Positions 1 to 5,243 of a stretch of 5,243 nt of DNA are shown here, one piece after another. The position numbers were made by a program, and so were the translations under genes. This stretch comes from CAZSAA01 sp964604915 (GTDB taxonomy: Bacteria > Patescibacteriota > Patescibacteriia > Patescibacteriales > UBA12465). Every line of letters begins with the position of its first letter. Position 1 is the first letter of the stretch. Where the stretch lies: assembly GCA_964604915.1 (NCBI GenBank), contig CAZSAA010000045.1, positions 1 through 5,243 on the forward strand, given 5' to 3'. The notes under the pieces were generated by a model. It did no database searches, was not told the DNA's origin, and saw only the letters and a list, made by a program, of their open reading frames with translations.

Positions 1-54
1 TAGAGCGCTTCCATGGCATGGAAGAGGTCAAGGGTTCAAGTCCCTTATGGTCCA
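1..54 (+). tRNA. tRNA-Ala (anticodon GGC), 5' part missing at window edge
   Basis: This is the 3' part of an alanine tRNA; the 5' acceptor strand and most of the D arm lie left of the window. The anticodon stem CTTCC (8-12) pairs with GGAAG (20-24). The loop ATGGCAT (13-19) places anticodon GGC at 15-17, with the A32/T38 loop pair that is known to be conserved in tRNA-Ala(GGC). The T arm is AAGGG / TTCAAGT / CCCTT (30-46). The 3' acceptor strand ATGGTCC (47-53) has T at tRNA position 70, as needed for the G3:U70 alanine identity pair, and the discriminator is A (54). The next bases are CCT, so the CCA tail is not encoded and must be added or repaired by the CCA-adding enzyme. Confidence 0.95.
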
Positions 55-60
55 CCTGAT

Positions 61-87
61 AAAATGTTCCTCGAGGAACATTTTTCT
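61..87 (+). terminator. Intrinsic terminator of the tRNA-Ala transcript
   Basis: Bases 61-84 form a perfect 24-base palindrome. The stem is AAAATGTTCC pairing with GGAACATTTT around a TCGA tetraloop, and the T-run continues to 85, then C, T. It lies 7 bases after the tRNA discriminator base, so it most likely ends the tRNA transcript. The A-tract on the left side means it could also act on the minus strand. Confidence 0.75.
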
Positions 88-103
88 ATATCAATCGACT
101 TAA

Positions 104-121
104 GTCCACAATATCGTGGAC
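104..121 (+). promoter_or_regulatory. Small hairpin just upstream of the reductase start
   Basis: GTCCAC (104-109) and GTGGAC (116-121) are a perfect 6-bp inverted repeat with a 6-base loop, ending 14 bases before the ATG at 136. No T-run follows, so it is not an intrinsic terminator. It could be a 5' leader stem affecting translation or mRNA stability, or an operator-like dyad. The role is not shown by the sequence. Confidence 0.35.
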
Positions 122-135
122 AGAACTCAAAATAT

Positions 136-1044
136 ATGTATGATGTCATAATCATCGGTGCCGGTCCAGCTGGGGTGGCGGCAGCCATCTATACTGTCCG
201 TCGGGAAATGAAAACTTTGGTAATTGGCCAAGAAGTCGGCGGCCAGATTATCTGGGCGGGTGACATTGAGAATTATCCTGGCTTTATTAGTATTTCCAAT
301 TTTGACTTTATTACTCGTCTTCGGGAGCAAGTAACCGCAGTCGGAGCGGAGTTAAAAGAGGCAGAAGTGCAGAAAATTGAGAAAAATGGGGATATTTTCA
401 AGATATTCACCGCCCGTGAGGTTTTTGAGGCTAAATCAGTTATCGTCGCTATGGGGTTGTCGCCCCGGCGCCTGGAAATCCCTGGAGAAATCAAGCTTAA
501 CGGCCGTGGTGTATCATATTGCGCTAATTGTGATGGTCCGCTGTATAAAGGTAAGACGGTAGCGGTCATTGGTAGTGGCAACTCTGCCTTGGATGCCGCC
601 GAATTGATGTCTAAGATTGCTGATAAGGTATATTTATTGGTCAGAGGCGACAAATTAAAGGCGTTTGATAGTATGATTGAAGAGGTGGAGGCTAGGGAAA
701 ATATCGAGATATTATTAAATACCCAGACCATCCAGATCTTAGGGGAGGAAAAGGTCGAGGGTATTCGGGTAAAAAACCGACTGGATGAATCAGAAAAAGA
801 CCTTTCTTTAGACGGCATCTTTGTCGAGATAGGCCGTATCGCTAAGACCGACTTAGTTGCCGATTTTGTCGATCGGGATGAAGGCCAACAGATTATCGTC
901 AATGAACGTTGTGAGACGCGGACGCCTGGACTGTTTGCAGCAGGTGATGTTACCACTGTCGAATTCAAGCAAATAACCATCGCGATGGGGCAAGCCACGA
1001 CCGCTGCTTTGGTCGCCTACCAGTATTTACTTCAGAAAAGATAG
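136..1044 (+). CDS. trxB: Thioredoxin reductase-like FAD/NAD(P)H disulfide reductase (TrxB/AhpF C-terminal type)
   Basis: This is a cytosolic flavoprotein of 302 residues, close to the usual TrxB length. It should pass electrons from NAD(P)H through FAD to a redox-active disulfide and on to thioredoxin or a peroxiredoxin partner. Visible motifs are the FAD Rossmann motif GAGPAG (8-13), the redox pair CANC followed by DGP (C129, C132), a second dinucleotide motif GSGNSA (146-151), GIFVEIG (227-233), and the C-terminal AAGD...FKQ FAD segment (268-279). GIFVEIG, CDGPLYKG and the C-terminal end resemble the reductase part of AhpF more than classical TrxB, but the AhpF N-terminal thioredoxin-fold domains are absent. 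The HRRxxxRA NADPH-phosphate motif reads VRGDKLKA (169-176), so NADH preference is possible. The start at 136 is chosen because the frame remains open upstream into the tRNA and the family normally begins at this MYDVIIIGAG. No SD or convincing promoter is seen. The gene is flanked by terminators and probably monocistronic. Confidence 0.93.
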   Translation: MYDVIIIGAGPAGVAAAIYTVRREMKTLVIGQEVGGQIIWAGDIENYPGFISISNFDFITRLREQVTAVGAELKEAEVQKIEKNGDIFKIFTAREVFEAKSVIVAMGLSPRRLEIPGEIKLNGRGVSYCANCDGPLYKGKTVAVIGSGNSALDAAELMSKIADKVYLLVRGDKLKAFDSMIEEVEARENIEILLNTQTIQILGEEKVEGIRVKNRLDESEKDLSLDGIFVEIGRIAKTDLVADFVDRDEGQQIIVNERCETRTPGLFAAGDVTTVEFKQITIAMGQATTAALVAYQYLLQKR

Positions 1045-1055
1045 GATTTGTTAGG

Positions 1056-1084
1056 AAAAACCGCCTGATTTAGGCGGTTTTTTT
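1056..1084 (+). terminator. Intrinsic terminator after the reductase gene
   Basis: The stem AAAAACCGCC (1056-1065) pairs with GGCGGTTTTT (1073-1082) around a 7-base loop, and the T-run extends to 1084. A GC core followed by eight-plus Ts is the classical Rho-independent form. It begins 12 bases after the stop codon and separates the reductase from the next operon. Confidence 0.92.
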
Positions 1085-1096
1085 GTTTTCTATTTA

Positions 1097-1105
1097 TGAT
1101 ATAAT
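1097..1105 (+). promoter_or_regulatory. Extended -10 promoter for the glycan operon
   Basis: TGATATAAT (1097-1105) is a perfect extended -10 (TGn plus TATAAT). The matching -35 position (about 1077-1083) is only a T-run overlapping the terminator tail, with no TTGACA. Activity would therefore rest on the TGn extension. The predicted transcription start is near 1112, giving a leader of roughly 48 bases before the ATG at 1160. It is the best promoter-like site in the window and sits exactly between the terminator and the operon. Confidence 0.7.
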
Positions 1106-1110
1106 TATTG

Positions 1111-1144
1111 ATATGAGGCGTATTATAGATAAACGCATATTTTT
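1111..1144 (+). promoter_or_regulatory. Possible leader hairpin with short U-tract
   Basis: ATAT (1111-1114) and GCGT (1118-1121) can pair with ACGC (1133-1136) and ATAT (1137-1140), leaving a 3-base bulge and an 11-base loop, followed by TTTT. If transcription starts near 1112, this forms at the very 5' end of the operon mRNA. It could protect the end or act as a weak attenuator, but the stem is short and interrupted, so chance is quite possible. Confidence 0.25.
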
Positions 1145-1159
1145 AAGTATTTTGAATCT

Positions 1160-2431
1160 ATGGAGAAAAAAGCTTATATACTTACCGCCGACATGGGTTA
1201 TGGACATCAGCGAGCCGCCTTTCCCCTGTTAGGTTTAGGCGGTGGCGAATCAATTACCGTTAACGATTACGAAGGAATCGAGGAGAAGGAAAGAAAATAT
1301 TGGATTAATAGCCTTAAGTCCTATGAATTTATTTCTCGCTTCAAGAAGATCCCCTTGCTCGGGAATTTGGTTTTTGCGGTGATGGATGAGATGCAGGAGA
1401 TAAAGCCGTTTTATCCTTTCCGAAACCTTTCACCGCTTAGTCTGCAACAGCGCTTTTTTCTTAGATCAATCAAATCTGGTCTGGGCAAGGGCCTGATGAC
1501 CAAGCTTTCCCAAGATCCCTTGCCGATTATCTCTAGTTTTTTCGTAGCGACTTATTTTACCGAATTTTATAACTATCCCGGTTCAGTCTATCAGATCGTT
1601 TGTGATAGTGATGCTTCGCGTGCCTGGGGGCCAATTAAAAAGGATAGTAAAACTATCTATTTATTACCTAATAATAAGCTAAAAGTCCGTTTTCAAATGT
1701 ACGGCGTGCCGGAGAAACAGCTGATAGTTACGGGGTTTCCCCTTCCTAAAACCAATATTGGGGAAGATCAGGCGATTCTTAAGGCTGATTTGATAGCCCG
1801 ATTGGAGCGACTTGACCCATATCGGCGTTTCTATGCTAAGTATAAAGGACTCTTAGCTCAATACGGCCTTGATTACGGCCAAGGGCCAAATACATCAAAT
1901 CCCATCCATATCGTGTTTGCGGTAGGCGGGGCGGGAGCGCAAAAGGAACTTGGAATAAATTTGGTTCGAAGATTAGCTAAAAATATCCAAGAAAATCACG
2001 TCAAAGTTACCTTGGTGGCGGGAATAAGGCCAGAGATAGCGGAATATTTTCGCCAAGAATTGAAGGGGCTCGGGCTTAGCCAGTCAAGAGCGATAAATAT
2101 CTTGCATGAGGACACTAAAGCGACCTATTTTCAAGAATTTAATGCTTTAATCAGGCAGGCAGATATATTGTGGACCAAGCCTTCAGAACTTTCCTTCTAT
2201 TGTGCCCTAGGATTACCAATAATCATGACCGAAACCATTGGTTCCCAGGAAGACTTTAATCGTCGCTGGCTGCTTTCTCTCGGGGCTGGCCTGGATGGTT
2301 TAGCACCGGAATACGTTGATGAGTGGTTGAAGGATTGGTTGGATAGCGGCCGATTGGCTAAAGCGGCCTTGGATGGTTTCCTCAACGCCGAATCGATGGG
2401 TACATATAATATCGAAAAGATCATCAAATAA
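1160..2431 (+). CDS. Putative GT-B fold glycosyltransferase, MurG/MGDG synthase-like (GT28-type)
   Basis: This 423-residue protein has no signal peptide and is probably cytosolic or membrane-peripheral. It was identified by motif order rather than overall match. DMGYGHQRAA (11-20) resembles the glycine/histidine acceptor-side motif GxGHxxAA of diacylglycerol glycosyltransferases. VCDSDASRAW (147-156) followed by YGVPEKQLIVTGFPL (181-195) parallels their TD..HxxW and Gi..kI.vtGiP segments. FAVGGAGAQKELG (253-265) looks like the start of the C-terminal Rossmann domain. ADILWTKPSELSFYCALGLP (334-353) and then GSQEDFNRR (361-369) match the donor-binding region, where the usual GG(L/T)..E pattern is altered. 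Such enzymes transfer a sugar from UDP or a similar donor to a lipid acceptor; the substrate here is unknown. It is the first gene of a four-gene operon and ends 3 bases before the membrane protein. An in-frame TAA at 1130 and no other in-frame ATG support the start; no SD is present. Confidence 0.7.
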   Translation: MEKKAYILTADMGYGHQRAAFPLLGLGGGESITVNDYEGIEEKERKYWINSLKSYEFISRFKKIPLLGNLVFAVMDEMQEIKPFYPFRNLSPLSLQQRFFLRSIKSGLGKGLMTKLSQDPLPIISSFFVATYFTEFYNYPGSVYQIVCDSDASRAWGPIKKDSKTIYLLPNNKLKVRFQMYGVPEKQLIVTGFPLPKTNIGEDQAILKADLIARLERLDPYRRFYAKYKGLLAQYGLDYGQGPNTSNPIHIVFAVGGAGAQKELGINLVRRLAKNIQENHVKVTLVAGIRPEIAEYFRQELKGLGLSQSRAINILHEDTKATYFQEFNALIRQADILWTKPSELSFYCALGLPIIMTETIGSQEDFNRRWLLSLGAGLDGLAPEYVDEWLKDWLDSGRLAKAALDGFLNAESMGTYNIEKIIK

Positions 2432-2434
2432 TAT

Positions 2435-3361
2435 ATGGATTGGTTTTGGATTTCTATTTCCGCCTATCTCTTGCTAGCTTTTGCTAGTATTACGGATAAA
2501 TTTCTATTAAACCGTATCAAGAATAGCTGGAGTTATACTGTTTTTGTCTGTCTGGCCGGCAGTATCGTCGCCGTAGCGGCTCCTTGGGTCTTGCAGTGGC
2601 CTGGTTGGAGCCTGCTTTTGGTTGATGCGGGCGCCGCGTTAGCTTTCATTCTAGCCCTGTTCTTTTTATATGAATCTTTACGCAAAGGTGAAGCGGCCCA
2701 GATATTAGTTTTTATAGGTAGTGCGACACCGATTTTTTCCTTTATTTTTTCTTTAATATCAGGTGAAAAGTTTCTGTTATCGCAAATGTATGGTATGTTA
2801 TTTTTGGTTTCTGGCGCTCTTATTATCGCCGCTATCCGGCCGGAACATAACTTCTTTCAGCGGGTTTTAGGTAGGCTTGATTTCGAGCGCGGGCCACGGC
2901 CTATCATATTTGGCATCCTTTCCGCCTTATTCTATAGCATCTATTTTCTTGTTTCCAAAGAAGTCTATGTCGGACAAGGTTTCCTAAGCGGATTTGTTTG
3001 GGTGAGAATAATCATAGCCGTCCTTATCATCTTAACCTTCCTGCTTCCCGTCTTGAAAAACAAGGTGCGAGAAGATATTGCTAGGATGAAGAAAGGATCG
3101 GGCAATAATCCATATCTCATGCTTTTTAATCAAGGTGTAGGAGCAAGCGGTTTCATTCTGCAGAATTGGGCGATTTCGCTCGGCGCTGTCGCGGTGGTCA
3201 ACGCCTTGCAAGGAGTCCAATATAGTTTTTTAATCATAGCCACTAGCCTGCTATCCCGTTTCTTTCCAGCTATCTTCCCGAAGAATTCTTCTCGCCGTTC
3301 GTGGATAAAGAAGGTAGCGGCTATCATATTGATATCAATAGGTCTATATTTTATCTATTAA
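2435..3361 (+). CDS. EamA/DMT-superfamily ten-helix membrane transporter
   Basis: This 308-residue integral membrane protein has about ten hydrophobic segments, near residues 2-22, 34-52, 60-79, 87-108, 116-134, 155-175, 186-206, 227-247, 250-271 and 293-308. This fits the two five-helix EamA repeats and the usual family length of about 300. The stretch FLYESLRKGEAAQI (77-90), with ATP near 97-99 and SGEKFLLSQMYG (109-120), follows the EamA pattern (small residues, a Pro in helix 4, then a gE..s..q..G turn). NWAISLGAVAVVNALQG (244-260) is the equivalent in the second half. The family moves small metabolites, and some members flip lipid-linked sugars. Its place 3 bases after a lipid-type glycosyltransferase and 6 bases before an extracytoplasmic hydrolase suggests export of a glycolipid or its carrier (inference). 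No SD precedes the ATG, so translational coupling with the upstream gene is likely. Confidence 0.85.
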   Translation: MDWFWISISAYLLLAFASITDKFLLNRIKNSWSYTVFVCLAGSIVAVAAPWVLQWPGWSLLLVDAGAALAFILALFFLYESLRKGEAAQILVFIGSATPIFSFIFSLISGEKFLLSQMYGMLFLVSGALIIAAIRPEHNFFQRVLGRLDFERGPRPIIFGILSALFYSIYFLVSKEVYVGQGFLSGFVWVRIIIAVLIILTFLLPVLKNKVREDIARMKKGSGNNPYLMLFNQGVGASGFILQNWAISLGAVAVVNALQGVQYSFLIIATSLLSRFFPAIFPKNSSRRSWIKKVAAIILISIGLYFIY

Positions 3362-3367
3362 TCCTTT

Positions 3368-4393
3368 ATGAAGAAAAGAAGCCGCCATATTGCCCGTATC
3401 ATCTTGATTGCCGTTATCGCTTTATTAGCCGTACTCTTGTTCGAATTCAAATTTGCCAAGCATCGGCCGGCTATCAATGATATCAGTAATCGTCCCGATT
3501 ATTTCGGAGTCACCTTCTCGAAGAAATTTGCCGACCAACTCGGCTTGGATTGGAAAGAAGCATATTTAGCAATGCTTGATGACCTGCAAGTCAAACAGAT
3601 CAGGCTACCAATCTATTGGGATGATATTGAAGCGGTAGAAGGGGTATATGATTTTAGCGATTACGACTTCATGATCGAAGAAGGTACAAAAAGGAACGTC
3701 AGTTTTATCATCAGTACTGGCTGGCGCTTACCCCGTTGGCCCGAATGTCACGCGCCGCAATGGACGAGTCAGAAAAATATTTCCGGCATGCAGGCTGATC
3801 TGTTAGAGGTAGTAGCGGAAACGGTCAATCGCTATAAGTACAAGCGGTCGATCGAATATTGGCAGATAGAAAACGAACCCTTCCTGGATACTTTCGGCGT
3901 ATGTCCGGAGTTGGACGAAGATTTTTTCAAACAAGAAATCGACCTGGTCAGGTCGCTTGATGGACGCAAGATTCTTATCTCCGCTTCCGGTGAGCTAAGT
4001 ACTTGGAAACAAGAAGCAGAGCTAGGGGATATTTTCGGCACCACCATGTATCGGGTTGTCTGGAATCAGATTTTGGGGTATGTAAGGTATCCTATACCGG
4101 CTTGGATATATCGTTTTAAGGCTTTCTTGGTGGGGATAGAACCGGAAGACCGCTTTATTATCGAACTCCAGGCTGAGCCCTGGTCGGCGCATGGTAGCCT
4201 TACCTTCCTTCCCAAAGAGGAGTCTGCCAAATCGATGGATATCGAACAATTCAAGGCGAATGCCCAATATGCGATAAACACTGGATTTTCGCGCGCATAT
4301 CTTTGGGGGGTTGAGTGGTGGTATTGGCAGGCGCAGGATGGTGATGATAGCTTTTGGAATACGGCTAAGGAGATGTTTGGTGTCGGCCTATGA
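3368..4393 (+). CDS. Membrane-anchored glycoside hydrolase, clan GH-A-like TIM barrel
   Basis: This 341-residue protein starts with a basic stretch (KKRSRH) and one hydrophobic helix (about 10-26), a signal anchor or uncleaved signal peptide with no lipobox. The catalytic domain should therefore lie outside the membrane. The rest reads as a (beta/alpha)8 retaining glycosidase. QIRLPIYW (77-84) holds the strand-2 Arg, and YWQIENEP (164-171) places the acid/base Glu at E170 after Asn. TTMYR (225-229) supplies a strand-6 Tyr. FIIELQAEPW (263-272) offers nucleophile E266, as in the ITELD type of motif, with E270 as an alternative. LWGVEWWYW (312-320) supplies strand-8 Trp residues. The length is about that of a single GH-A domain without a carbohydrate-binding module. 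The specific GH family and substrate cannot be assigned. It sits 6 bases after the EamA gene and overlaps the GT2 gene by 4 bases. A role in remodelling the exported glycan is inferred. Confidence 0.8.
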   Translation: MKKRSRHIARIILIAVIALLAVLLFEFKFAKHRPAINDISNRPDYFGVTFSKKFADQLGLDWKEAYLAMLDDLQVKQIRLPIYWDDIEAVEGVYDFSDYDFMIEEGTKRNVSFIISTGWRLPRWPECHAPQWTSQKNISGMQADLLEVVAETVNRYKYKRSIEYWQIENEPFLDTFGVCPELDEDFFKQEIDLVRSLDGRKILISASGELSTWKQEAELGDIFGTTMYRVVWNQILGYVRYPIPAWIYRFKAFLVGIEPEDRFIIELQAEPWSAHGSLTFLPKEESAKSMDIEQFKANAQYAINTGFSRAYLWGVEWWYWQAQDGDDSFWNTAKEMFGVGL

Positions 4394-5109
4394 GACTTTC
4401 GATTGTCATACCAACTTTGAACGAAGAACGGTATCTGCCTAGGCTACTTGACTCTATTATCCATCAGGACTTCGATAGCTGTGAGATAATCGTATCCGAT
4501 GGCGATTCGAAGGATATGACTAGGGCGATAGCTGAGCGCTATGGCTGCCTAGTAGTCTCGGATGACAATCGATCACCCTCCCATCAACGTAATGAGGGTG
4601 CCAAGCGAGCGAGTGGTGAAGTTATTCTTTTTTTGGATGCGGACAATGTCTTGCCAGAAATGTTTCTCAAGCGGTCATTTGGAGAATTTTCCAGAAAGAA
4701 GCTGGATGTCGCTGGTTTCTATCTGCGCTTTGAGTCCTCTAAGTCGATATACCGCCTTTTTTCCTATGCCTATAATGCTGGCTGTTTCCTGGCTCAGTAT
4801 TTTTTCCCCGTTTCAGTTGGGGTGGGGATAATGGTAAGGCAAAAAAAACATGAGGAAGCCGGGGGTTTCGATGAGAGCATCTTTATCGGCGAGGACTATG
4901 ATTATACCAAGCGGATATCCAGGGCGGGAAAATATCGGATGATCTCTTCCACTTATCTGAACTTCTCCGTTCGTCGTTTGGAAAAAGAAGGGGTGGCTAA
5001 AGTCCTGTGGAAGTGGGCAAAAGGCAGCTTGTATTTCCTTCTCAAGGGCCCGATCCGGAAAAAGATCGTGGAGTATGAATTCGGAGAGTATGATGAGAAA
5101 AAAAAATGA
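4390..5109 (+). CDS. Glycosyltransferase family 2 (GT-A fold)
   Basis: This 239-residue protein is typical of a single-domain GT2 enzyme. SIVIPTLNEERYL (4-16) is the N-terminal nucleotide-binding strand. VSDGDSKD (35-42) is the second acidic motif. HQRNEGAKRASGEVILFLDAD (65-85) leads into the DxD metal and donor site (D83, D85). GGFDESIFIGEDYDYTKR (158-175) contains the ED catalytic-base motif (E168, D169), and SVRRLEKEG (193-201) corresponds to the C-terminal R-rich acceptor-loop motif. It should transfer a sugar from a nucleotide-sugar donor. The acceptor is unknown, but the hydrophobic patch at 121-149 and the basic C-terminal segment near 204-225 suggest peripheral membrane contact. The ATG lies inside the previous gene's stop (ATGA), implying translational coupling. 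An AAGGAG at 4367-4372 is 17 bases away, too far for a normal SD. It is the last gene of the operon and ends in a run of nine As before TGA. Confidence 0.92.
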   Translation: MRLSIVIPTLNEERYLPRLLDSIIHQDFDSCEIIVSDGDSKDMTRAIAERYGCLVVSDDNRSPSHQRNEGAKRASGEVILFLDADNVLPEMFLKRSFGEFSRKKLDVAGFYLRFESSKSIYRLFSYAYNAGCFLAQYFFPVSVGVGIMVRQKKHEEAGGFDESIFIGEDYDYTKRISRAGKYRMISSTYLNFSVRRLEKEGVAKVLWKWAKGSLYFLLKGPIRKKIVEYEFGEYDEKKK

Positions 5110-5126
5110 GCTAAAGATACCATATG

Positions 5127-5156
5127 AAAAGACCAACTTATGTAGCTGGTCTTTTT
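5127..5156. terminator. Bidirectional intrinsic terminator between operon and tRNA-Gly
   Basis: AAAAGACCA (5127-5135) pairs with TGGTCTTTT (5147-5155) around an 11-base loop that can add a 2-bp inner stem. On the plus strand five Ts follow the GC core (5152-5156), ending the operon 18 bases after its last stop. On the minus strand the same hairpin ends in TTTT and can terminate the tRNA-Gly transcript, whose CCA end is 6 bases away. Confidence 0.85.
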
Positions 5157-5161
5157 GAAAT

Positions 5162-5237
5162 TGGAGCGGGTAACGGGAATCGAACCCGTCTCTTCAGCTT
5201 GGAAGGCTGACATAATGAGCCACTATACGATACCCGC
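5162..5237 (-). tRNA. tRNA-Gly (anticodon TCC), complete, CCA encoded
   Basis: On the minus strand the acceptor stem GCGGGTA (5237-5231) pairs perfectly with TACCCGC (5172-5166), the discriminator is T (5165), and CCA is encoded (5164-5162). The anticodon stem TCAGC/GCTGA encloses the loop CTTCCAA with anticodon TCC (plus-strand bases 5201-5203), reading GGA. The T arm is ACGGG / TTCGATT / CCCGT. The D stem is short (GTA paired with TAT, including one G:U), as in other bacterial tRNA-Gly(TCC). It is transcribed toward the operon end and stops at the shared hairpin. Confidence 0.97.
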
Positions 5238-5243
5238 AAGGGT

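Noticed and set aside
13..135. Upstream extension of the reductase frame, starting at an ATG at base 13
   Set aside because: The extra 41 residues overlap the tRNA-Ala and its terminator and have no family similarity. The conserved MYDVIIIGAG start is at 136.
273..998. Long minus-strand open frame of 241 codons opposite the reductase
   Set aside because: It lies wholly inside a well-supported gene, and its Ser/Ile-rich, low-complexity translation shows no motif. It is a shadow frame.
1121..1130. Second -10-like element TATTATAGAT
   Set aside because: It has no TG extension and no -35 at a proper distance. The site at 1097-1105 is clearly better.
4390..4393. TGA recoded as glycine (as in some Patescibacteria lineages)
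   Set aside because: TGA ends both the hydrolase and the GT2 gene at sensible family lengths, and no in-frame TGA is needed inside any gene.
4813..5213. Minus-strand open frames overlapping the GT2 gene end, terminator and tRNA-Gly
   Set aside because: They run antisense through the GT2 C-terminus and, for the longer extent, through the tRNA. They are rich in Phe/Ser and have no recognisable domain.
1..5243. Genomic island or integrated element bounded by the two tRNA genes
   Set aside because: There is no integrase, no transposase and no repeated copy of either tRNA 3' end inside the window. The tRNA flanks alone are not evidence of integration.

Overview
The window looks like a stretch of a small bacterial genome, most plausibly a Candidate Phyla Radiation (Patescibacteria, Parcubacteria-like) organism. 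This placement is inferred from gene style: a compact, divergent stand-alone reductase of about 300 residues, tightly packed surface-glycan genes, and no Shine-Dalgarno (SD) sequence at the usual distance before any of the five starts. No marker gene here proves it. TGA acts as a stop: the fourth gene ends in an ATGA overlap with the fifth, and the fifth also ends in TGA. This argues against the lineages that recode TGA as glycine.

Layout, left to right. (1) The 3' two-thirds of a tRNA-Ala(GGC) runs off the left edge and is followed by a perfect palindromic terminator. (2) A thioredoxin-reductase-like flavoprotein (136-1044) has a short hairpin just before its start and a strong intrinsic terminator after it. 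(3) An extended -10 promoter (about 1097-1105) appears to drive a four-gene operon (1160-5109): a MurG/MGDG-synthase-like GT-B glycosyltransferase, a ten-helix EamA/DMT-type membrane protein, a membrane-anchored extracytoplasmic clan GH-A-like glycoside hydrolase, and a cytosolic GT2 glycosyltransferase. The genes are separated by 3 nt, 6 nt and -4 nt. (4) A hairpin with U-tracts on both strands separates the operon from a complete tRNA-Gly(TCC) on the minus strand with its CCA encoded.

How the genes may work together (inference). The two glycosyltransferases could build a glycolipid or lipid-linked sugar at the inner face of the membrane. The EamA protein could move it, or its lipid carrier, across. 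The anchored hydrolase could then trim or remodel the glycan outside. The order and spacing suggest one surface-glycan module, but the substrate of every member is unknown. The reductase is a separate transcription unit for thiol or peroxide redox. No mobile element, CRISPR array or long repeat is visible. The only sizeable non-coding stretches (55-135, 1045-1159, 5110-5161) are accounted for by terminators, hairpins and the promoter.
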